A stretch of 64,000 nt of DNA from Phytoactinopolyspora alkaliphila (lineage in GTDB: Bacteria > Actinomycetota > Actinomycetes > Jiangellales > Jiangellaceae): contig NZ_JAAGOB010000013.1 of NCBI RefSeq assembly GCF_010550695.1, positions 62,001 through 126,000 on the forward strand. The letters run 5' to 3'. The notes under the pieces are model-generated. The model saw only the letters and a list, made by a program, of their open reading frames with translations. It had not been told where the DNA came from and ran no database searches. Of the stretch, positions 1 through 7,497 are shown in pieces; position 1 is the first letter of the stretch; each line of letters starts with the position of its first letter. Position numbers and translations under genes: made by a program.

Positions 1-111
1 CTGGTTGGTGGTCGGATCGAGCCTGCGTGGTTTCTCGGTCCCGCAGCTGAGATCTCGCAGCATGTTCGGACGGCCCGTTGGCCTGGCCATAACCCCGCAC
101 CAGATGTCGGG

Positions 112-1034
112 TCAGGCGGCCATCGCTTCCCAGGTAGCGAACGCCAGGCCAAGAGAGCGCTCGTCCCCCGGTGGTGGTGCCGGTCATCTTGTTCATGGTG
201 TAGGCCAGCGTCATGCCCGCGTCGAGATCGATGATCACCAGTGAGCCACCGTAACCGCCCCAGTACAGCGTGTTGGCGTTGGGCATGCCCGTACCGATGG
301 CGAAACCGAGCCCGAACCGGATCGGTATGTCGAGGACGAGGTCGCGCCCGTCGACCTGTGGCGTCAGCGCCTTGCGGCATCCCGCCTCGAGGCATCGGCA
401 ACGCCCGCTCGCTCGCCAAACTGCACGCGGCCAGCCCGATGTGGAAGTCGATGCCGAGAGGTTCGGCGAGTTGCTCACGGAAGACTGTGCCCACCGTCTG
501 CCCCGTGATCCGGCGGACCACCTCGCCCACAAGGTACCCCTGGGTGATGGCGTGGTAGCCCGAGGCCGTCCCCGGCTCCCAGAACGGAGCCTGCGCCGCC
601 AGCAGCGTCGTCACCTTCTCCCCATCCAGCAGGTCTTCGGCGGTGATCGGCATCTCCCAGCCGGACAGGCCGGACGAGTGGCTCATCACCTGCGCCACGG
701 TGACGTGCTCTTTGCCGTTGGCCGCGAACTCCGGCCAATAGCGCGCCACTGGCACATCGAAATCGAGCTCGCCATGGTCGGCTAGTAGCAGCGCAGTCAA
801 TGCTGTGACCGTCTTGGTGGTGGAGTAGACGCCCACGATTGTGTCCTGCAGCCACGGACGACTCTGGCCGTGGTCGGCGAATCCGCCCCACAGGTCGACG
901 ACGATGTCGCCTTCGACCGTCACACAGAACGACGCGCCCACGTCTCGTCCGGTGGCCAGGTTCTCCTCGAAGACCCGACGCGCCCCGTCGTAAGCGTCGT
1001 CGGTGAAGCCGTGCACGGAGATCTCGCTGGTCAC
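112..1034 (-). pseudogene. Broken serine hydrolase of the beta-lactamase/EstB fold
   Basis: Read from GTG 1034, the first 200 or so residues match class C-like beta-lactamase/EstB esterases: YSTTKT carries the catalytic Ser-x-x-Lys, followed by MSHSSGLSGW, the YHAIT region and EPLGIDFHIGL. The frame then fails. The C-terminal part (VDGRDLVLDIPIRFGLGF, WGGYGGS, MNKM) is in a second frame from about 355, and the last residues (GLAFATWEAMAA, stop at 112-114) are in a third frame from about 160. Between the first two blocks the family's motif GIGNARSLAKLHA is readable only on the plus strand at about 390-430, so a short piece appears inverted and flanking sequence lost. The total of about 307 codons is shorter than the roughly 380-400 usual for the family. 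It is very probably non-functional unless the assembly is wrong here. Confidence 0.75.
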
Positions 1035-1255
1035 ATGCGCTCCTCACGCTGGAATCGGCCGATGACCACGTCGCCGCACCCAATGATGCATGCGAACGGC
1101 ACGAGCCGCCAGGAGTTTCTTGTCCGCTCGAAGCCCGGGTGCTACGACAAGCCGATCGAGGGATCGCGCGGCTCGCAGGACAACGATCGGGTGTGTGTGG
1201 TCGTCTTTGTCTGTGACGGGACGTGACCGGCGGCCCGCATGGCGGTAGGAGCACA

Positions 1256-1807
1256 GTGACAGCCGAGGATGCGCTCGTTGTCGTGGCCGGCGAACGCCAC
1301 CGCGCGCTGGTCGGGTATGCCTATCTGCTGACCGCGGATCTGGCGGAAGCCGAGGACCTGGTCCAGGAGGCGATCGTGCGGACGTTCGCCCGGTCATTGC
1401 GCGGCCTGGAACTCCAGGATGCGGAAAGCTATGTGCGCCGTGCGGTCTTGCGGCTGTACGTCGATGGTCACCGGCGCTGGGGTCGCTGGCTCGGCGTCCG
1501 GCATCTGGTGGCCACGAGAAGCGACGATCGAGGAGCGCTGGCCGGCCCAGAACTCACCGACACTCAGATCGACGTGCGACGAGCGCTGGCCGATCTCCCT
1601 CGCCGGGAACGCGCCTGCGTGGTCCTGCGCTACTTCGAGGACTTGACCGTTCCGCAGATCGCGGACCGGTTGGGCGTGAGCGACGGATCGGTGAAGCGAT
1701 ACCTGAGCCAGGGTGTGCGGCGGCTGAGGACCGTGCTTGGCGCGGCGGTCCCCGCCGCCGACGACGGCGATCCCGCGCCCGGCGGCGTGGGCACGAAGGA
1801 GCGATGA
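1256..1807 (+). CDS. ECF RNA polymerase sigma factor (SigE family)
   Basis: This 183-residue protein has the two-domain layout of an ECF sigma factor. Sigma-2 spans about residues 10-80 with LTADLAEAEDLVQEAIVRTF, and sigma-4 spans about 115-165 with the helix-turn-helix LTVPQIADRLGVSDGSVKRY. It should direct core polymerase to a small regulon, probably under control of the membrane protein encoded next. The GTG at 1256 is preferred because AGGAG lies at 1247-1251; an in-frame GTG at 1223 lacks a ribosome site. The stop overlaps the next start, so the two are translationally coupled. The specific stimulus cannot be read from the sequence. Confidence 0.9.
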   Translation: MTAEDALVVVAGERHRALVGYAYLLTADLAEAEDLVQEAIVRTFARSLRGLELQDAESYVRRAVLRLYVDGHRRWGRWLGVRHLVATRSDDRGALAGPELTDTQIDVRRALADLPRRERACVVLRYFEDLTVPQIADRLGVSDGSVKRYLSQGVRRLRTVLGAAVPAADDGDPAPGGVGTKER

Positions 1808-3057
1808 TGACCGACGAACTGAGGCAGCGGCTCCAGGAGATCGCAACCGCGGCAGGGAGCGCTGCCCGCGACGGTGACATCGCCGGGATGCGTGCGCGGG
1901 TGCGCAAGGGTCGACGGCGCCGGATGGTCGCGGCTACGGGCATCGGCGTGATGGTTGCCGCGGCGAGCGTCGGCGTGGTTGTGGCGCTCGACGGTTCTCC
2001 CGAGCCATCGGTTGCTGGTGGGGCGTGGGAAGCGTGTGGGCAGGAAGTCGAGACCGCCGCCGCTGGAGCGTTCGGTAACGCCGACGTCTTCGCCGACGAC
2101 GGTCCGGTCAGCCTCCGACTCGATCCGCTCAATGCGACTGGTTCCGGGGAGGTGTACGTCGCCGCGGAGATGACCTACGCGGCCAGCGGCGTAGACAGGT
2201 TCGCTGTCGTGAACGCGGGTGGATCACCGCTGGCCCTGTGGGTGGTCGACGCCGGCGGGCGAGTCGTCGGCACTGCGCGCCCGGTAGGAACCTATCCGGA
2301 CGATCTGGTGATCATGCCGCAGGACTCCACCTGGATGGATGTCGGGTTCGAGGTGCGCTCGTGCGGTGACGCCGGCGGAACAGCGCGCGGGGAGGTGCTC
2401 CCGTCCGGGGACTACGACGTCGTCGGGGCTGTGGGCGTCGCCCCGGCGCCGGCGGGCCAGTCCGACGAGCCCACCCGGGCTGTCGCCGTCGTGCTGGCAT
2501 CGTCGGTGCTCACGGTGGGGGAGAAGGGCGACGGCCCGGCAGTCGATTCGCAGTGCGAGGCCGCCTGGCCGCAGGACGCCGTCCCGTCCACGGACGGTCA
2601 CGAGCTGGGCCTGCGGATCGAAGGTCCCGCCGACCTCGGCGAGGTGGCGCCACAGGATCCGGACGACGGCGACCCGCCGGGTGCCGCGTTCACCGTGACC
2701 GCCACCAATACGGGCGCCGACCTGGAAGGCTGGACCGGGCACCCGTGGATCGTGGTGGTCCGGGACGGGGTCGTCGTGGGAACAACCGGTGGGATGGACG
2801 ACATGGGGCTGGATGCCAGCATGGCGGCAGGCGCGTCCATCGAGTACGACGCGTGGGTGCCGTTGCATGACTGCGCGACAGTGGGGGTGGGTGAGCATGC
2901 CGATACCGGCGGCGGTGAGCCTCTGCCCGCGGGAACGTACGAGTTGTACGCGGAGATGGAGTTCTTCTTCACCACCCCGCCCGGCGACGACGGGCCTGAG
3001 CAGGACCGTACCGACGTCACTGCCATAGGTGGTCCCTGGGCCGTCACCGTTCCCTGA
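1807..3057 (+). CDS. Membrane-anchored partner of the ECF sigma factor, unknown function
   Basis: A 416-residue protein with a short basic cytoplasmic N-terminus (about residues 1-38, ending RKGRRRR), one membrane segment (about 40-61) and a long acidic extracytoplasmic part. The outer part looks like two related beta-sandwich modules; each contains phrases such as LRLDPLNATGSGEVYV and LGLRIEGPADLGEV, and each ends in a 'PAGTY/SGDYDV' strand. It is coupled to the sigma factor, the usual arrangement for a regulator that holds its sigma factor at the membrane. The cytoplasmic part is too short for a full anti-sigma domain, so the anti-sigma role is inference. ATG 1807 is favoured over ATG 1804 because AAGGAG at 1796-1801 is better spaced. 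Confidence 0.75.
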   Translation: MTDELRQRLQEIATAAGSAARDGDIAGMRARVRKGRRRRMVAATGIGVMVAAASVGVVVALDGSPEPSVAGGAWEACGQEVETAAAGAFGNADVFADDGPVSLRLDPLNATGSGEVYVAAEMTYAASGVDRFAVVNAGGSPLALWVVDAGGRVVGTARPVGTYPDDLVIMPQDSTWMDVGFEVRSCGDAGGTARGEVLPSGDYDVVGAVGVAPAPAGQSDEPTRAVAVVLASSVLTVGEKGDGPAVDSQCEAAWPQDAVPSTDGHELGLRIEGPADLGEVAPQDPDDGDPPGAAFTVTATNTGADLEGWTGHPWIVVVRDGVVVGTTGGMDDMGLDASMAAGASIEYDAWVPLHDCATVGVGEHADTGGGEPLPAGTYELYAEMEFFFTTPPGDDGPEQDRTDVTAIGGPWAVTVP

Positions 3058-3089
3058 CCGTCCTCGCCCCGCCAGAGCACCGTCGTGAA

Positions 3090-3141
3090 TGATCATTGCC
3101 GAGTCACTACCCGCCCAGGGGTAGTAACTCGGCGGTGATCA
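3090..3141. terminator. Long intergenic hairpin after the sigma/partner operon
   Basis: TGATCA at 3090-3095 and 3136-3141 close a nearly perfect stem: TGATCATTGCCGAGT pairs with its right-hand copy, then ACTACC pairs with GGTAGT, around a GCCCA-containing loop. There is no U-run, as is usual for actinobacterial terminators. It separates the operon ending at 3057 from the LacI promoter at 3235. Confidence 0.65.
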
Positions 3142-3234
3142 GCGGGCGGGCGCGTCAGCGACGGGGCGTCGCGAACTCCTCATGTCCCAGGACCGCGAGC
3201 GCTCCGACCGAGAACGGGAGATCCCATCCAGGTC

Positions 3235-3264
3235 TTGTAACCGGTATCAGATACCGGTTACATT
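3235..3264 (+). promoter_or_regulatory. LacI promoter with a perfect operator in its spacer
   Basis: TTGTAA (3235-3240) and TACATT (3259-3264) are separated by 18 bp and form a plausible -35/-10 pair. The 13-bp arm TGTAACCGGTATC (3236-3248) and its exact complement (3250-3262) are centred on A3249 and cover the promoter. This is the geometry of an autoregulated LacI-family operator, and the downstream gene encodes such a repressor. Confidence 0.8.
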
Positions 3265-3295
3265 GATCTGTACCAACGACAGCGAGGAGGCTGGC

Positions 3296-4318
3296 GTGGC
3301 GGTATCCACCGGTGAGGGCGTGACGATCCGCGATGTGGCGGCACGCGCGGGTGTGTCGATCGCCACGGTTTCGCGGGTCCTCCGGGGCAATATTCCGGTC
3401 TCGGAGCCCACCAAGGAACGCGTCCTCACGGTCGTGTCGGAGCTCGGATACCGTCCGAGCGTGCTCGGCCGATCGCTCGCCGAAGGCCGGCACGCGGCCA
3501 ACGGCATCGTCTTCCCGGACCTCTCCGGCCCGTACTACGCGGAGGTCGTGCTCGGCTACGAAGAAGCCGCGGGCGAGCTGGGTCGATCGGTGCTGATCCT
3601 GTCCACTCATGGTCGTGACGCCGCGCCGGAGATGGTCCGGGAGCTGGCCAGGCGTGTCGACGGCATGGTCGTGCTGGGCCGTACCGTCAGCGACGAGGTG
3701 GTTCAGGAAATCGCCGCACGCGGCCTTCCGATCGTCCTGCTCGCCCGGTCTGCGGCCGGTGAAGTCGATTCGGTGAACGCCGAGAACGTCGCGAGCGCCA
3801 TCCGGCTGACCGAGCATCTGATCGACCACGGACACCGGACGTTCGCCGTGGTCGGCGGCGCCGAAAGCTCGCCGGACACCATGGAGCGCTGGGCAGGGGT
3901 CCGCACGGCACTGCTGCGGGCCGGACTCACCCCACCTGCCGAGCCGGTTCCGGCCGGGTTGCGCGAAGAGGAGGGCACACGCGTCGCCGAGGACCTGCTC
4001 GTGGCCGGTGTTCCCGACGCTGTCGTCTGTGCCAACGACGAGCTCGCCCTCGGCGTCATCACCGGCCTGCGTGCCGCGGGAATCGACGTGCCGGGGCAGG
4101 TGGCCGTCACCGGCTGGGACGACGTGATGGCCGCACGCTACGCCGGACTGACGACGGTCCGGCAGCCGATGCGCGAGCTTGGAGTACGCGCGGCGCGAAT
4201 GCTCGATTTGCGGATCCGCGGCGACGCCGGGCCGGCGCGCCACGAGGTCCTGCCCACCAACCTGGTGGTCCGGAACAGTTGCGGCCGGCATGAGCCGCCT
4301 GACCTGGACCGCCGCTGA
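3296..4318 (+). CDS. LacI-family transcriptional repressor of sugar locus A
   Basis: A 340-residue regulator. The N-terminal helix-turn-helix is at about residues 9-30 (VTIRDVAARAGVSIATVSRVL), followed by the hinge and a periplasmic-binding-protein-like ligand domain with typical phrases (GIVFPDLSGPYYAEV, GHRTFAVVGG, PDAVVCANDELALGV, VAVTGWDDVMAARY). It should bind the palindrome just upstream and release it on binding a sugar or oligosaccharide. GTG 3296 is chosen because GAGGAGG lies at 3284-3290; an upstream in-frame ATG would place the operator inside the coding region. The next genes encode a sugar ABC importer and two glycoside hydrolases, its likely regulon. Confidence 0.92.
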   Translation: MAVSTGEGVTIRDVAARAGVSIATVSRVLRGNIPVSEPTKERVLTVVSELGYRPSVLGRSLAEGRHAANGIVFPDLSGPYYAEVVLGYEEAAGELGRSVLILSTHGRDAAPEMVRELARRVDGMVVLGRTVSDEVVQEIAARGLPIVLLARSAAGEVDSVNAENVASAIRLTEHLIDHGHRTFAVVGGAESSPDTMERWAGVRTALLRAGLTPPAEPVPAGLREEEGTRVAEDLLVAGVPDAVVCANDELALGVITGLRAAGIDVPGQVAVTGWDDVMAARYAGLTTVRQPMRELGVRAARMLDLRIRGDAGPARHEVLPTNLVVRNSCGRHEPPDLDRR

Positions 4319-4361
4319 TCGCCGGGCGGCGAACGCCGTCCGGCTCGCGAGAGAGGTGTCT

Positions 4362-5636
4362 GTGCCGATGAAGACCAGAACACTCGTGAGTGGAGCGCTC
4401 GTGGCCGCCGTGATGCTGGCCGCGTGTGGACGCGATGACGGCGGGGACGGCGGTGATGCGCCAGGGGACGCCGCTCCCGCGCCGGAGGTCACCGGACCGG
4501 TCGAGGGTGAGATCTCGGTCTGGGCGATGGGGACCGAAGGTGAGCACCTCGATGTGCTGGCCGACGAGTTCATGGCGGAGCATCCGGAGGTGACCGTGTC
4601 GGTCACCGCCGTGCCGTGGGATGCCGCCCACGATCGCATCGTCAACGCCATCGCCGGTGGCCAGGTTCCAGACGTCAGCCAGATCGGCACCACCTGGATG
4701 GGTGAGTTTGCCGCCATCGGCGGTCTGGAACGCACGCCGGACAGTATCGATCCCGGTCAGTTCTTCGAAGGCGCGTGGGACACGACGGTCGTCGACGGGG
4801 TGAGCTATGGGGTTCCGTGGTACGTCGAGACGCGCCTGCTCTATTACCGCACCGACCTGGCCGAGGAGGCCGGCTTTACTGAGCCGCCCACCTCGTGGGA
4901 TGAGCTCAAACAGATGGCCGAGGGGATGACGGACGCCGGGGCCCAGTACGGACTCAACCTGCAGCCCGGCGGTGCTGGTGCGTGGCAGATGTTCATGCCG
5001 TTCTTCTGGCAGCAGGGCGGCGAGATCGTCGACGACAGCGGAGCGTTCACCCTCGACTCGCCGGCCTGTGTCGACGCTATGACGTACTACAACTCCTACT
5101 TCGAGGAGGAGCTGACGCCCCGGCAGGAGAGCGACGTGCCGATCGAGAGCCAGTTCGCCGACGGGGAGGTGGGTGCGTTCATCAGTGGCCCGTGGATGGT
5201 CGGCATCGTCGACGAGGCGGGCGCCGATCCCGACGCCTGGACCGTCGCGCACCAGCCCGTCGAGCAGTCGGGCACGTCGTTCGTTGGCGGCGCGAACCTG
5301 GGTGTCTTCTCCGACAGCGACAACAAGCCGGCAGCGTGGGCGTTCGTCGAGTACGTCAGCCAGCCCGAGGTACAGGCGACATGGTACGAGACCGTGAACG
5401 CGCTGCCGGCCGTGCAGGCCGCGTGGGACGATCCCGCGCTGAGTGGTGACGAGTTGCTGACCGCTTTCGGTGACCAACTCGAGGACGCCAAGGCGCCGCC
5501 GGCGATTCCGAACTGGGAGCAGGTAGCCTCGGCGATCGACAGTCAGATCGAGCAGGTCGCGGTAGGCGGCGTGGCACCGGAGGACTCCTGCGCCGCCATG
5601 CAACAGGAGGCAGAGGCGATCGGCACCGGGCTCTGA
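4362..5636 (+). CDS. Sugar ABC transporter substrate-binding lipoprotein (CUT1 type)
   Basis: A 424-residue extracellular solute-binding protein of family 1. The signal peptide ends in the lipobox LAAC, with the lipidated cysteine at about residue 22, followed by an acidic Gly/Asp linker. The mature domain begins VEGEISVWAMGTEGEHLDVLADEF and contains IAGGQVPDVSQIGTTWMGEF and YGVPWYVETRLLYYRTDL, typical of oligosaccharide binders. It delivers ligand to the two permeases encoded next. GTG 4362 has GAGAGG five bases upstream; ATG 4368 is an alternative giving the same mature protein. The sugar bound cannot be named; the downstream hydrolases suggest a beta-linked oligosaccharide. Confidence 0.9.
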   Translation: MPMKTRTLVSGALVAAVMLAACGRDDGGDGGDAPGDAAPAPEVTGPVEGEISVWAMGTEGEHLDVLADEFMAEHPEVTVSVTAVPWDAAHDRIVNAIAGGQVPDVSQIGTTWMGEFAAIGGLERTPDSIDPGQFFEGAWDTTVVDGVSYGVPWYVETRLLYYRTDLAEEAGFTEPPTSWDELKQMAEGMTDAGAQYGLNLQPGGAGAWQMFMPFFWQQGGEIVDDSGAFTLDSPACVDAMTYYNSYFEEELTPRQESDVPIESQFADGEVGAFISGPWMVGIVDEAGADPDAWTVAHQPVEQSGTSFVGGANLGVFSDSDNKPAAWAFVEYVSQPEVQATWYETVNALPAVQAAWDDPALSGDELLTAFGDQLEDAKAPPAIPNWEQVASAIDSQIEQVAVGGVAPEDSCAAMQQEAEAIGTGL

Positions 5637-5640
5637 GCCG

Positions 5641-6582
5641 ATGACCTCGCGAACTGCTTCCAGCCGAGCGCATCGGACGGACGTGAGACGCCGTCCGATG
5701 CGGCCCGGCCGAGCCCGCGAAGGCCTGGTGGGGTGGAGTTTCGCGCTGCCCTTCGTGGTCTTCTTCACCGTGTTCATGGCGGGGCCGATCCTTGCGGCGC
5801 TGGTCACGAGCTTCACCGACCTTCGGGTCACGGACATCCGAAGCCCGTTCAGCGTCGATATCGTCGGCGTCGACAACTACGTCGCCGTCCTGCAGGACCC
5901 GATCTTCCATCGCGCGGCCGTCAACACCGCCATCTTCGTGCTCGTGGGCATCCCGCTGACCATGGTTCTCGGGCTGCTCACCGCGGTAGGGCTGAACTCG
6001 GCCATCGTGAAGTTCCGCACCCTGTTCCGAGTCGGCTACTACATGCCCGTGGTGACCAGCATCGCGGCCGTCGCGGTGGTATGGCGGATGGTCCTGGGCG
6101 CCGAGATCGGTCTGGTCAACGGCATTCTCTCTGTCTTCGGAATCACCGGGCCGGGCTGGCTCACCAGCTCGTCGCTCGCCCTTGGGTCGCTCATCGTGAT
6201 GGCGGCCTGGCGGAACATGGGCTTTCTCATGATCATCTTTCTCGCGGGGTTGCAGACCATCCCGCGGGATCTCTACGAGGCAGCGGAGGTGGACGGATCC
6301 AGCCGGTGGCAACAGTTCCGGCATGTCACCCTGCCGTTGCTCCGCCCGACAATGCTTTTCGCGGCCGTCATCACGGGCATCGGCTACCTCCAGTTCTTCG
6401 AGGAGCCGTTCGTGATGACCCAGGGTGGCCCGTTGAACTCCACACTGTCGGTTGCCTATCACGCGTACAACCAGTTCAGCTTCGGAAACTACGGCTACAC
6501 CGCCGCGGCGTCATATGTGCTCTTCCTGGCGATCGCGCTGCTGACCGTGTTCTGGTTCCGGCTCTTCAGGCCGCAGACATGA
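5641..6582 (+). CDS. Sugar ABC transporter permease, MalF/UgpA type
   Basis: A 313-residue integral membrane protein with about six hydrophobic segments. The EAA loop that contacts the ATPase reads DLYEAAEVDGSSRWQQFRHVTLPLLRP at about residues 215-240, in the MalF-type position. It starts four bases after the stop of the binding-protein gene and its own stop overlaps the next permease in an ATGA. No ATPase gene lies in this locus, so the pair probably uses a shared MsiK-like ATPase encoded elsewhere, as is common in Streptomyces relatives. Confidence 0.93.
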   Translation: MTSRTASSRAHRTDVRRRPMRPGRAREGLVGWSFALPFVVFFTVFMAGPILAALVTSFTDLRVTDIRSPFSVDIVGVDNYVAVLQDPIFHRAAVNTAIFVLVGIPLTMVLGLLTAVGLNSAIVKFRTLFRVGYYMPVVTSIAAVAVVWRMVLGAEIGLVNGILSVFGITGPGWLTSSSLALGSLIVMAAWRNMGFLMIIFLAGLQTIPRDLYEAAEVDGSSRWQQFRHVTLPLLRPTMLFAAVITGIGYLQFFEEPFVMTQGGPLNSTLSVAYHAYNQFSFGNYGYTAAASYVLFLAIALLTVFWFRLFRPQT

Positions 6583-7460
6583 CCGCCCCAACGATCCCAC
6601 GGGGCAGCCATTCCCCGAGTCAGCCGACCGGACACAAGGGGCCTGGCCGAAGGCGCGGTTGGCTGCTGCACCTCGGCCTCCTCGGTGGCCTCATTCTGGT
6701 GGTCACGCCGTTCGTGTGGATGATCCTCGGCTCCTTCAAGACCACCGCGGAGCTGCGCAGAGTCCCGCCCACCTGGCTGCCTGAACAGATCACCCTGAGC
6801 AACTATCAGGATCTCTTCGAGCGTCTGGACTTCGGCCGCTACTTCTTCAACTCCGCTCTGGTGGCGACGGCGGTGACGGTCGGCAATCTGGTCTTCTGCT
6901 CGATGCTCGGCTACGCCCTGGCCAAGCTGCGCTTCCCGGGTCGCCGGCCGCTGTTCCTGCTGGTCCTGACGACGCTGATGGTGCCGGGACTGGTGACGTT
7001 CATGCCGCTGTTCGTCCTGGTGGCGAACATGGGATTGGTCAACACCCATGCCGGGCTGGCGTTGCCGTTCGTCGCGCAGGCATTCGGCGTCTTCCTGATG
7101 CGCCAGTTCATCATCGGCATCCCGGACGACCTGCTCGATGCCGCCAGGATCGATGGTGCGGGTGAGCATTACATCTTCTGGCGCATCGTGATTCCGCTGA
7201 CCGGACCGGCACTGGCGACGCTGGCCATCTTGATGTTCCTCGGAAGCTGGAACAACTTCCTCTGGCCGCTGGTGGTCGCGACGACGGAGGACATGTACAC
7301 CCTCCCGGTGGCGATCGCACTGTTCTCGACCGGCCAGCACGAGACCAATCTGGGGCTGCTCATGGCCGGGTCAGCTGCGGCCCTGGTCCCCGTACTCGTG
7401 GTGTTCGTCGCCTTGCAGCGCTTCTTCACCCAGGGCATCGCCATGACCGGCATCAAGTGA
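6579..7460 (+). CDS. Sugar ABC transporter permease, MalG type
   Basis: A 293-residue membrane protein with an N-terminal proline/glycine-rich tail, six predicted membrane segments and the EAA loop DDLLDAARIDGAGEHYIFWRIVIPL. The FLGSWNNFLWPLV motif near the C-terminus is typical of MalG-type subunits. It completes the importer channel with the MalF-type protein and overlaps that gene by four bases (ATGA). Confidence 0.93.
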   Translation: MTAPTIPRGSHSPSQPTGHKGPGRRRGWLLHLGLLGGLILVVTPFVWMILGSFKTTAELRRVPPTWLPEQITLSNYQDLFERLDFGRYFFNSALVATAVTVGNLVFCSMLGYALAKLRFPGRRPLFLLVLTTLMVPGLVTFMPLFVLVANMGLVNTHAGLALPFVAQAFGVFLMRQFIIGIPDDLLDAARIDGAGEHYIFWRIVIPLTGPALATLAILMFLGSWNNFLWPLVVATTEDMYTLPVAIALFSTGQHETNLGLLMAGSAAALVPVLVVFVALQRFFTQGIAMTGIK

Positions 7461-7497
7461 TTCACACCATTCCGACGGAGCTCATACGGAGGTAGTA

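Noticed and set aside
3155-4735. Long open frame of about 526 codons on the minus strand opposite the LacI and binding-protein genes
   Set aside because: It is antisense to two clear genes, has no ribosome site or family signal, and is explained by high GC content.
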